From the NCBI GenBank assembly GCA_016871475.1, contig VHDG01000239.1, forward strand, positions 1-6,379: a DNA stretch of 6,379 nucleotides. Reading direction: 5' to 3'. Below the pieces are notes generated by a model that searched no databases, had not been told where the DNA came from, and saw only the letters and a list, made by a program, of their open reading frames with translations. Origin of the DNA: Verrucomicrobiota bacterium. Lineage in GTDB: Bacteria; Verrucomicrobiota; Verrucomicrobiia; Limisphaerales; UBA11320. The first letter of the stretch is position 1, and each line of letters starts with the position of its first letter. Below, piece after piece: positions 1-5,767 of the stretch. Position numbers and translations under genes: made by a program.

Positions 1-1988
1 CCATCAGGCTCGTGATTTGGCGTCTCCGGAGTCCCATCCAGCAGATAAACTTTTGGCGAGGATGCATCCATCAGGTGGATTTGGGCCCCCTTCGCGAGCA
101 GCGGATTGGTTGGATCGGTCAGTCGGTACTCCACAGTCAATGAACTATCCAGGCCAAGGACAGCCAAGCCGGCATTGAACGGAACTTGAAGCCCCCGAAC
201 CCCGCCCTTCTCCTCCAGGTCATGTTCTCGAATCGTGTAGCGTCCGTCGCTGATGGCGAGGGGGAAGTTGCTATCGTCCAACCAGCGCAGCCAGTGCTTG
301 TAACGGGCGTTAAAATCCTCGGCTCCCCGCCCCATGCGGCAGTAGCGATCCCCGTATTCAGAAAAATATTCGTAGATGGGAATTCCTATGAAGGTATTGA
401 TGAGCTGGGGGGTGGTGTAAAGGTTGGATGAATGTGCGAGGCCCAGGTTGTGACCGACCTCGTGCAAACCAACACGAATTGCGGAATCCACGGTTGTGCT
501 TCGCAAGAAGCTAAGACCTTCCCCGACCCGCCCCAGTCCTCCCCACCAAACGACATCCCCCTGGTCGTCACGAATCGGCGCATCGCCGGAAAGGACGATC
601 AGGTAGTCATATGTCCACGGTGCCCGCCCGTTGGCGAGAGCCCATGACCTCGCGATCTCCCAGATGGTGCTGACCGAATCGTCATCCTGACCATCATCCT
701 TGTTCGCATCGTAGTAACTGGCGGAGTGGGGAAGATCCAAGACTGTCGTGACGAATGATCCGGAAGATCCAATCCCGCGAATGTTCAGCCGGCCGTACGA
801 CCAGTCGTTATACGCCTGATCAATGCCTGAGATGATGTCAGTACACTGGCCGACGCTGAAGCTCTGGTAGGACGTTCCATTGAAGGTCACCCGGACGATG
901 CCAATGTTCTTGTTCCCCGTGGTCCAGTCACCATCTCCGCTGGAAGCAAAACTCGGCACCGTCTGTCCAGTTGCCCCACTGGCCGCTGTGACGGGCGGCT
1001 GAGAACGAAATCCGAGACCCGGAGGCAGCTGATTCTCACTGGATGCCAGGCTGTTCAGCCGGTCGGCTGCATGTTCCTTTCCACAGTAAAAGCTGACGGT
1101 CTTGCCCGTCTGGACGGCAGTTTCATCTCCCAGACTCGCAGTCGGAAGGCTTGATGTGGAGCAGACCGGATCCGCCGCAAGAGTTGCCTTCGCCTGGTCC
1201 ATTTCAGCTGGCTCAAGAAGCCGACCAGGCCACTCGCTCAATGCCATCGAATTCCCGATCGCGATTCCATGCATGGGAATGTCCTTGCGACTCGGCTGGA
1301 AAGCACGGCGGCCATAAACATAGGCATTCAACTCACGACCGTCGTCGAATACCGCGGTATGAAACACAACTGGACTTCCGGCCGGACGTTCGGAAACAGG
1401 AGCGCCCGTTGCGGTGGCATGCAGGGTCCCCTTCCCATCCACCCTGGTCTCCAAGAGCTCGGTAACGGAGGCAGGCAGCTCCCCGCGGGCAGTTTCAGAG
1501 ATGGCCCGATCGAGAGCTCTCTCCGGATCACGCCGTATCAGGGTCTTCATCGCGTCCCGTCGAGCCGTGGCGAGGGTGACACCCTCAGCTTCAGCCGCTT
1601 TTCTCTCGGTCTCGTTCAAGGTTCGATACCGCTCAGCCCAACGCTGAAAATCCGCCAGTGGCGCCTCGGGAGCGATCTTTTGCCAAAGCACGTCCTGACT
1701 GGGTGGAACGCTGGACCGCTTCCTTTCCGGGACCGATTCGATCGCTTCAGGTGCAGGTGCGGAAGCGACTGATGCAGGGGGTAGTGATGGTGGCTGCGAA
1801 GGAGTCGATGCAGCTTCGGCTGGTTTGTTTGAATCCCCTGGAGGATGGGTTGCCGTGGATTGTGTAGGTGGATTACCTCGTCGAGCTGAGAAAACGAACA
1901 TCAGGCAAAGGACGAGCAAGGCCGTCATCCATTTTAAAAAGGAAAATGGACGAGGAACCTCCGGAGAGGACTGAGGGTAATGCTTCAT
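1..1988 (-). CDS. Gametolysin-like (M11-type) metzincin zinc metallopeptidase, C-terminus beyond left edge
   Basis: The reading frame is open for 662 codons from ATG at 1988 to the left edge, with no stop, so the C-terminus is missing. An in-frame TAA lies one codon before this ATG (TAA CCC ATG), so no longer start is possible; I see no Shine-Dalgarno match. Residues 20-35 (WMTALLVLCLMFVFSA) are a signal peptide or N-terminal anchor, followed by a Pro/Ser/Ala-rich linker at about 39-98, so the enzyme should act in the periplasm or outside the cell. Residues 100-340 are a probable propeptide or accessory region. The catalytic domain runs from about 359 to 560: HEVGHNLGLAH at 509-519 gives three zinc histidines (H509, H513, H519) and the general base E510. 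EYGDRYCRMG at 543-553 supplies the metzincin Met-turn (M552). The EYGD...MG pattern, plus a WWGGLGRVGE segment before the zinc site, favours peptidase family M11 over M43 or M12. Cysteines C276, C302, C382 and C550 could form disulfides. After 560 a beta-rich C-terminal region begins. Metallopeptidase is near certain; the exact family is less so, and the substrate is unknown. Confidence 0.88.
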   Translation of the reverse strand, partial: MKHYPQSSPEVPRPFSFLKWMTALLVLCLMFVFSARRGNPPTQSTATHPPGDSNKPAEAASTPSQPPSLPPASVASAPAPEAIESVPERKRSSVPPSQDVLWQKIAPEAPLADFQRWAERYRTLNETERKAAEAEGVTLATARRDAMKTLIRRDPERALDRAISETARGELPASVTELLETRVDGKGTLHATATGAPVSERPAGSPVVFHTAVFDDGRELNAYVYGRRAFQPSRKDIPMHGIAIGNSMALSEWPGRLLEPAEMDQAKATLAADPVCSTSSLPTASLGDETAVQTGKTVSFYCGKEHAADRLNSLASSENQLPPGLGFRSQPPVTAASGATGQTVPSFASSGDGDWTTGNKNIGIVRVTFNGTSYQSFSVGQCTDIISGIDQAYNDWSYGRLNIRGIGSSGSFVTTVLDLPHSASYYDANKDDGQDDDSVSTIWEIARSWALANGRAPWTYDYLIVLSGDAPIRDDQGDVVWWGGLGRVGEGLSFLRSTTVDSAIRVGLHEVGHNLGLAHSSNLYTTPQLINTFIGIPIYEYFSEYGDRYCRMGRGAEDFNARYKHWLRWLDDSNFPLAISDGRYTIREHDLEEKGGVRGLQVPFNAGLAVLGLDSSLTVEYRLTDPTNPLLAKGAQIHLMDASSPKVYLLDGTPETPNHEPD

Positions 1989-2020
1989 GGGTTATTGGAG
2001 CTTCTGTGTTGGAACATTGG

Positions 2021-2046
2021 GCGGCTTGGCTCCGCTCAAAAGCCGC
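2021..2046. terminator. Short hairpin between the small gene and the metallopeptidase gene
   Basis: GCGGCTT (2021-2027) and AAGCCGC (2040-2046) form a perfect 7-bp inverted repeat with a 12-base loop. It sits in the 99-bp gap after the stop of the unknown gene and before the metallopeptidase start, both read on the minus strand. No U-run follows on the minus strand, so an intrinsic terminator is only a weak possibility; it could instead be an attenuator or chance. Confidence 0.25.
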
Positions 2047-2087
2047 GAGGAAAGTACCAAAAAGCAGATCGAATTTCAAATCAAAAA

Positions 2088-2417
2088 TCAGGACCGGGGC
2101 AAGTCGCGGCCATCCAGCGTGGAGGGGATGGCTTCACGCACCCGGCGTAGCCACGATTTGAAAATGGCATGCAGGGCATCCCCCGCCTCGTGCCGGTCCA
2201 CGGTTTCAAAGACCTTCTCCCCCGCCGGAAGCCACGACGCTTTCAGCTCCTGGTCCCTGCCCCGTTGATTGACCCGAAGCCACTTCGCCGTGAGCGTCAC
2301 CTCGATGCCCCCGCGCGACTCCACATAATCAGCCTCGGCGCTGGCATGCAGCTGAAGGGTGGATCCTCCCACCTCCCGGCTTTCGACGATCTCACTCACA
2401 GAACCTGTTCTCTTCAT
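2088..2417 (-). CDS. Small protein of unknown function (109 aa)
   Basis: I do not recognise this protein. From ATG at 2417 it would be 109 residues: a polar N-terminus, a likely beta-rich middle (STLQLHASAEADYVESRGG, then IEVTLTAKWLRVN), then an amphipathic helix near residues 80-95 (GDALHAIFKSWLRRVREAI). There is no signal peptide or membrane segment, so it is probably cytoplasmic. The residue pattern, alternating hydrophobic strands followed by an amphipathic helix, looks like a real folded protein. The frame stays open upstream to 2561, with a TTG at 2492 that would give a 134-residue version starting MCGKKGWIP. The open but start-less stretch just before that TTG contains CSCSLC, so a Cys-rich N-terminus read from a non-standard start or across a sequence error cannot be excluded. 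No good Shine-Dalgarno site precedes either start. It is divergent from the macro-domain gene and lies 99 bp upstream of the metallopeptidase in the same direction. Confidence 0.6.
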   Translation of the reverse strand: MKRTGSVSEIVESREVGGSTLQLHASAEADYVESRGGIEVTLTAKWLRVNQRGRDQELKASWLPAGEKVFETVDRHEAGDALHAIFKSWLRRVREAIPSTLDGRDLPRS

Positions 2418-2565
2418 GGGTTCAGACTGATCCGGATCGCCCCGGTCGCCCAACCGGGCTTTGGCTGGAATCCACCCTTTCTTGCCACACAATGAGCAAG
2501 AACAGGCTGGAGACCGCCAAGCTGTGGTGAGCGAGAGGACCTCTCCGGGCCGAGGCTTCGGTCAT

Positions 2566-3055
2566 ATGATCAAATCTGTCAAAGGCGACATTCTCCTCAC
2601 CCAGGCCCAGACCATCGCTCATGGCGTGGCCCCGCATGACCACTTCACCAGCGGCCTTGCCCAAAGCCTTAAGGAGCAATGTCCAGCCATGTACAAGGAC
2701 TTCCGCCATTTCTGCCAGACCCACAACCCGAAGCCGGGCACCGCCTGGACGTGGGGCGGCACGGGCGGCAAGCGCATTGTGGCCCTATTCAGCCAGGACG
2801 CCCCCTCGGGCCATCACCATCAGGGGCATCCGGGAAAGGCGGGACTGGACCATGTGAACCACGCCCTCCGGGAACTCCGCCACACCGTCGAAAAGGAGCG
2901 CCTCACCAGCGTGGCCCTGCCCAGGATCGCCACCGGTGTGGGGGGGGCTTTCCTGGGAGCAGGTCCATCCGCTGGTGGAAAAGCACCTCGGCGACCTCGG
3001 CATCCCGATCTACATTTACGAGGTCTACCAGAAGGGCGTCGCTGCAGCAGAGTAG
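2566..3055 (+). CDS. Macro-domain (ADP-ribose-binding type) protein with one-base frameshift
   Basis: Starting at ATG 2566, the protein opens with MIKSVKGDILLTQAQTIAHG, the typical first strand and GD motif of macro domains (G7, D8), which bind ADP-ribose or remove it from proteins or nucleic acids. Other landmarks are AMYKDFRHFC, RIVALFSQ, VNHALREL and SVALPRIATGVGG (TGVGG at 123-127). The fold is a single domain with no signal peptide. At 2940-2947 there are eight G; the literal frame then runs into an Arg/Gly-rich tail ending near 3114. Removing one G restores GGLSWEQVHPLVEKHLGDLG and IPIYIYEVYQKGVAAAE, ending at TAG 3053-3055 for a 162-residue protein, the normal length and end of the family. 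The NAAN-type motif of MacroD enzymes is absent, and AHGVAPHD takes its place, nearer the ALC1/TARG1-like group. A weak GAGG lies at 2552-2555. A fixed mutation, a sequencing error and slippage are all possible causes of the shift. Confidence 0.85.
2940..2947 (+). other. Run of eight G that breaks the macro-domain frame
   Basis: Eight consecutive G follow the GGTGT of the TGVGG loop codons. Seven G would keep the frame and give the expected family C-terminus; eight shift it by one base. This pins the frameshift to this homopolymer. Confidence 0.85.
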
Positions 3056-3083
3056 GCGTCGCACCGCTCGCGGGCCATAGGCG

Positions 3084-3184
3084 GCAGGCTCGAAGCTGCA
3101 GGCTGCGGGCTTGAGACTGCAGGCTGTAGGGGATCCTTTTTCTACAGCCTCCAGTCCGCAGTCTCCAGGCTCCCTGCAGCCTCG
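3084..3184. repeat. Imperfect 7-bp tandem repeats arranged as an inverted repeat
   Basis: The left half, 3084-3132, reads as seven consecutive heptamers: GCAGGCT, CGAAGCT, GCAGGCT, GCGGGCT, TGAGACT, GCAGGCT, GTAGGGG. The right half, 3141-3184, read on the other strand, holds the related units CGAGGCT, GGAGCCT, GGAGACT, GCGGACT, GGAGGCT and GTAGA, with one 4-base phase break. The halves meet around a 12-base spacer containing GGATCC and a T-run. The array occupies most of the spacer between two convergent genes. The unit is not a multiple of a codon in any recognised gene and I see no coding role. Confidence 0.75.
3121..3150. terminator. Probable bidirectional terminator hairpin at the centre of the repeat
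   Basis: AGGCTGTAG (3121-3129) and CTACAGCCT (3142-3150) pair perfectly over 9 bp around a 12-base loop, and pairing continues imperfectly outward (GAGACTGC at 3113-3120 against CCAGTCCGC). It lies between the end of the macro-domain gene (plus) and the end of the SDR gene (minus), where a shared terminator is expected. The T-run (3137-3141) is in the loop, not after the stem, so this is not a textbook rho-independent terminator. The remaining bases to 3286 show nothing I can name. Confidence 0.45.
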
Positions 3185-3286
3185 GGTCTACCAATCTACT
3201 ACTGAACACCAGTGCCGGTTGGGCTCACCTTTAGCAATGCGACGCGGGCTTGCTCACGGATTCTTGGATTCCAATGCCGAAATGGA

Positions 3287-4114
3287 CTAGTCCGGGAGGA
3301 AAAAGTCCGGTAGCGGCTCAGCCCCAGCCACTATCAGGTAACTCGAAAAATCGGTCACGCCTTCGGTGCGGAGAAAGTCCTCATCGATCAGGAAACGCCC
3401 GGTGAACTCCCGGCTCGGTTTGGTGAGAACGGCATGGGCCGCGTCGCCCATGATTCCCGGCCGGCGTGCGCGGCGGATGGCTGCATCCCCACCGAGAAGG
3501 TTCTGCACGGCTGCCGTGGCGATGATCGTGCGCGGCCAAAGGGCATTCACCGCGATGCCACCGCCCTTGAATTCCTCGGCCATTCCAAGCACGCACAGGC
3601 TCATCCCATACTTGGCGATGCTGTAGGCGACGTGCGGGCCGAACCAGCGTGGGGCCAGCGAAAGTGGCGGGGAGATGTTCAATATGTGCGGGTTGGCTGC
3701 GCGGGCCAGATGCGGATGGCAGGCTTGCGAGCACAAAAACGTCCCGCGCGTGTTGACCTGGTGCATCAGATCGAAGCGCTTCATCGGGGTTTCCGGAGTG
3801 GGCGTCAACTGGATGGCGCTCGCATTGTTTACAAGCACGTCGATGCCCCCGAACGTCTGCACGGTCCTTTCCACCGCCGCCACCACCTGGTCCTCGCATC
3901 GGATGTCCGTGACGCATGCGAGCGCCTTGCCACCTGCTCTCTCGATCTCGTCGCACGCCGAGAAGACGGTGCCGGGAAGTTTCGGGTGCGGCTCGGCCGT
4001 CTTCGCCACGACCGCGATGTTCGCGCCGTCCCGGGCCGCGCGCAGGGCGATCGCGAGCCCGATGCCCCGGCTCGCGCCCGTGATGAAGATCGTTTTTCCG
4101 CGCAGGGTCGCCAT
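3287..4114 (-). CDS. HSDL2-like short-chain dehydrogenase/reductase (SDR)
   Basis: This 275-residue NAD(P)-dependent oxidoreductase probably interconverts a hydroxyl and a keto group on an acyl-CoA or related lipid. The Rossmann cofactor loop TGASRGIG is at 12-19, the NNAS structural motif at 96-99, and the catalytic set is N121 (VNTRGTF), S148 (NISPP), Y164 and K168 (YSIAK). AKTAEPHPKLPGT at 38-49, ISPPLSLAPRWF and KYGMSLCVLGMAEEFKGGG are signatures of the HSDL2 branch of SDRs rather than the FabG branch. Animal HSDL2 carries an extra C-terminal SCP2 lipid-binding domain; this protein ends after the SDR domain, as many bacterial members do. There is no signal peptide, so it is cytoplasmic. 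The ATG lies 4 bp after the thioesterase stop (TGA ATTC ATG), so translation is probably coupled; I see no separate Shine-Dalgarno site. It is the last gene of the four-gene acyl-CoA operon. The family is firm; the substrate is unknown. Confidence 0.93.
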   Translation of the reverse strand: MATLRGKTIFITGASRGIGLAIALRAARDGANIAVVAKTAEPHPKLPGTVFSACDEIERAGGKALACVTDIRCEDQVVAAVERTVQTFGGIDVLVNNASAIQLTPTPETPMKRFDLMHQVNTRGTFLCSQACHPHLARAANPHILNISPPLSLAPRWFGPHVAYSIAKYGMSLCVLGMAEEFKGGGIAVNALWPRTIIATAAVQNLLGGDAAIRRARRPGIMGDAAHAVLTKPSREFTGRFLIDEDFLRTEGVTDFSSYLIVAGAEPLPDFFLPD

Positions 4115-4118
4115 GAAT

Positions 4119-4565
4119 TCAGCGAGAATGAGAGTTCGTCTTTGCCCTCTCCTCCAACATCACGAAAGTCATGCTCGCAGCCGCCAGCAGCCGTCGTGTT
4201 CGTTCTTCGTAGATCTTCGCCTCCCAAACCATGGTGAGGCGTCCGCAGTGCAACAATCGGGCTTCCGCGAGAGCGGCACCGGACCGGATATTGTCGATAA
4301 AATTGATTTTGAGTTCCGAGGTGACCGTGGTGTAGCCCTCGGGCAGGAGGCGGATCGTGCCGATGGCCGCGCAAGTGTCCGCCAAGGCAGCGATCGCCCC
4401 ACCATGGAGGGCATCGGCCGCCTGGGATGCGGCGCGGCTCCAGGGCATCCGCATCCGCACGAAATTGCGCCGCGCGAGCAACGGCTTCATTTTGAGAACA
4501 CTGGTGAGGCGTCCGGAGTTGGCGCGGACGAATCTTCGCATATTGCGCACGGCGGGACAGTGCAT
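4119..4565 (-). CDS. PaaI-like hotdog-fold acyl-CoA thioesterase
   Basis: From ATG 4565 this is a 148-residue protein, the usual size for single-domain PaaI/4HBT hotdog thioesterases, which hydrolyse acyl- or aryl-CoA to free acid and CoA in the cytoplasm. HGGAIAALADT at 54-64 is the family hallmark, with D63 at the position of the catalytic acid. The later strands TTVTSELKINFIDNIRSG and MVWEAKIYEE complete the pattern. The segment before HGG (LKMKPLLARRNFVRMRMPW) is less typical, although RMRMPW fits the strand before the long helix. The frame is open far upstream through the kinase gene, but that part has no family resemblance. ATG 4565 is preceded by a GGCGGATGGG stretch, and ATG 4541 and GTG 4610 are alternatives. 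A gap of about 113 bp separates it from the kinase stop, long for this operon, so a somewhat earlier start is possible. It probably releases CoA or removes dead-end acyl-CoAs made by the pathway. Confidence 0.85.
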   Translation of the reverse strand: MHCPAVRNMRRFVRANSGRLTSVLKMKPLLARRNFVRMRMPWSRAASQAADALHGGAIAALADTCAAIGTIRLLPEGYTTVTSELKINFIDNIRSGAALAEARLLHCGRLTMVWEAKIYEERTRRLLAAASMTFVMLEERAKTNSHSR

Positions 4566-4678
4566 GAACCCATCCGCCGCGGCAACGACTTCTGAGCCGT
4601 CCAAAACCACGCGTATGGAAAAATATCCTTGTTGAGAAACCGCGGATGGCGCGGGCTGCCAGCCGATCCCGAATTGAA

Positions 4679-5767
4679 TCAACAGACAGCGAGGCCGCTG
4701 ATGCGTTCCTGCTCGATGGCGCGAGCGGCCATGCGGCTCGCGCCATGGACAACCTGAATCAGCCGGGCAAAGCGTTCGTCCTTCGTCACCCCCTGCCGGT
4801 AGCGCGCGTAGATCTGCTGCACGATGACCGCGATCTTGAACAGCCCATAGGCGTAATAGAACACCGGGTTGGCCACGCTCCGTCCGCTCTGCGCCGCGTA
4901 GCGCTCCACCAGCTGCTCCCGACTCAGATTGCCCGGGAGCGTGGTCACGCCGAACGCCTGCTGCCGCCACTCCGGCGGGTCATCCGCATCCACCCAGTAA
5001 CCAAGGGTTGAACCCAAATCCATCAGCGGATCGCCCAACGTGGACATCTCCCAGTCGAGCGTGGCGAGGATGTGTGGCAGGTCAGCCGGGTCGAGCACGA
5101 GGTTGTCGTACTTGTAATCGTTATGGATCAGACATGCTCCGCTCTCACCCGGGCGGTGCGCGTCCAGCCACGTGGCGAGTTCGTCCATGGCCGCGATGTC
5201 GTCGGTGCGGGCATTGCGGTAACGCTTCGTCCAGCCCTCGACTTGCCTTGCCACGTAGCCTTCGGGCCGGCCGAGGTCCGCAAGTCCCGCCGCGTGGCAA
5301 TCCACGGCATGGATCGCCACGAGGTTGTCGATGAAGCTCTCCGACAGCCGACGCATCAACTCCGGGGCCGCCGCAAAGCCGGGCGGAGGTTGAGCGCGCA
5401 GAATCACACCGGTCACCCGTTCCATCACGTAGAACGGAGCGCCGAGCACCGATTCGTCCTCGCAGTAAACGAGCGGCTTCGGGGCCCGGGCATAGATGCC
5501 CTGCAAACCGGACAAGATCCGAAACTCCCGGCCCATGTCATGGGCGGACTTGATCCGCGCCCCAAACGGAGGACGACGCAACACCAGCTCACGAGCGCCC
5601 CACTTCAGCAAGTAGGTCAAGTTTGAATAGCCACGCGGAAACTGCACCACGTCGAGGGAGTCCACCGGCTCCGCCAGCCGATCCCGCAGGTAAGCCGCCA
5701 GCTTCGCGACGTCCAGTTCCTCTCCGCTGCGGGGAGCCTGGGGTTGGTCAATCCACTCGCGGTTCAT
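4679..5767 (-). CDS. APH-fold phosphotransferase, ACAD10/11 kinase-domain class (LvaA-like)
   Basis: This 362-residue protein belongs to the aminoglycoside-phosphotransferase-like kinases that pair with acyl-CoA dehydrogenases, not to drug resistance enzymes. FPRGYSNLTYLL (43-54) is the nucleotide-binding loop, LVLRRPPFG (61-69) and SAHDMGREFRIL (74-85) are signatures of the ACAD10/11 group, and E81 is the likely helix-C glutamate. APFYVMERVTG (110-120) is the hinge region, LIHNDYKYDNLVLD (213-226) the catalytic loop with D217 and N222, and LDWEMSTLGDPLMDLG (237-252) the metal-binding segment with D238. In animals this domain is fused to the dehydrogenase, and in Pseudomonas putida LvaA it phosphorylates 4-hydroxyacyl-CoA. 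The same role is inferred here. Its start overlaps the dehydrogenase stop by ATGA, so the two should be made together, and a strong GGAGG sits just upstream. The position usually held by the ATP-binding lysine appears as R64 or R65, which I note without a firm alignment. Confidence 0.93.
   Translation of the reverse strand: MNREWIDQPQAPRSGEELDVAKLAAYLRDRLAEPVDSLDVVQFPRGYSNLTYLLKWGARELVLRRPPFGARIKSAHDMGREFRILSGLQGIYARAPKPLVYCEDESVLGAPFYVMERVTGVILRAQPPPGFAAAPELMRRLSESFIDNLVAIHAVDCHAAGLADLGRPEGYVARQVEGWTKRYRNARTDDIAAMDELATWLDAHRPGESGACLIHNDYKYDNLVLDPADLPHILATLDWEMSTLGDPLMDLGSTLGYWVDADDPPEWRQQAFGVTTLPGNLSREQLVERYAAQSGRSVANPVFYYAYGLFKIAVIVQQIYARYRQGVTKDERFARLIQVVHGASRMAARAIEQERISGLAVC

Noticed and set aside
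1102..1772. Plus-strand open frames within the metallopeptidase gene
   Set aside because: The minus-strand frame is open throughout and has catalytic motifs; the plus-strand translations have none.
2533..2545. Near-palindrome GAGAGGACCTCTC as an operator for the divergent genes
   Set aside because: It is a single short near-palindrome with no second copy or clear promoter elements around it; chance is a sufficient explanation.
2461..2565. Extension of the macro-domain protein upstream to a TTG at 2461
   Set aside because: The macro domain begins exactly at ATG 2566; the added 35 residues are unstructured and run antisense across the open frame of the small gene.
3084..3184. CRISPR array
   Set aside because: The units are 7 bp with no unique spacers of 30 bp or so, and no cas genes are near.
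3434..4752. Long open frames on the plus strand opposite the SDR and thioesterase genes, and in other minus-strand frames
   Set aside because: They are Arg/Ala/Pro-rich translations with no motif, explained by high GC at the third codon positions of the real genes.
4566..4970. Extension of the thioesterase to a 283-residue protein starting at 4970
   Set aside because: The extra 135 residues overlap the kinase gene in another frame, are Arg/Gly-rich and show no family resemblance; 148 residues is the normal length.
4679..5767. Reading the APH-fold protein as an aminoglycoside resistance gene
   Set aside because: The RRPPFG, SAHDMGRE and LDWEMSTLGDP signatures and the overlap with an acyl-CoA dehydrogenase place it in the ACAD10/11 kinase group.
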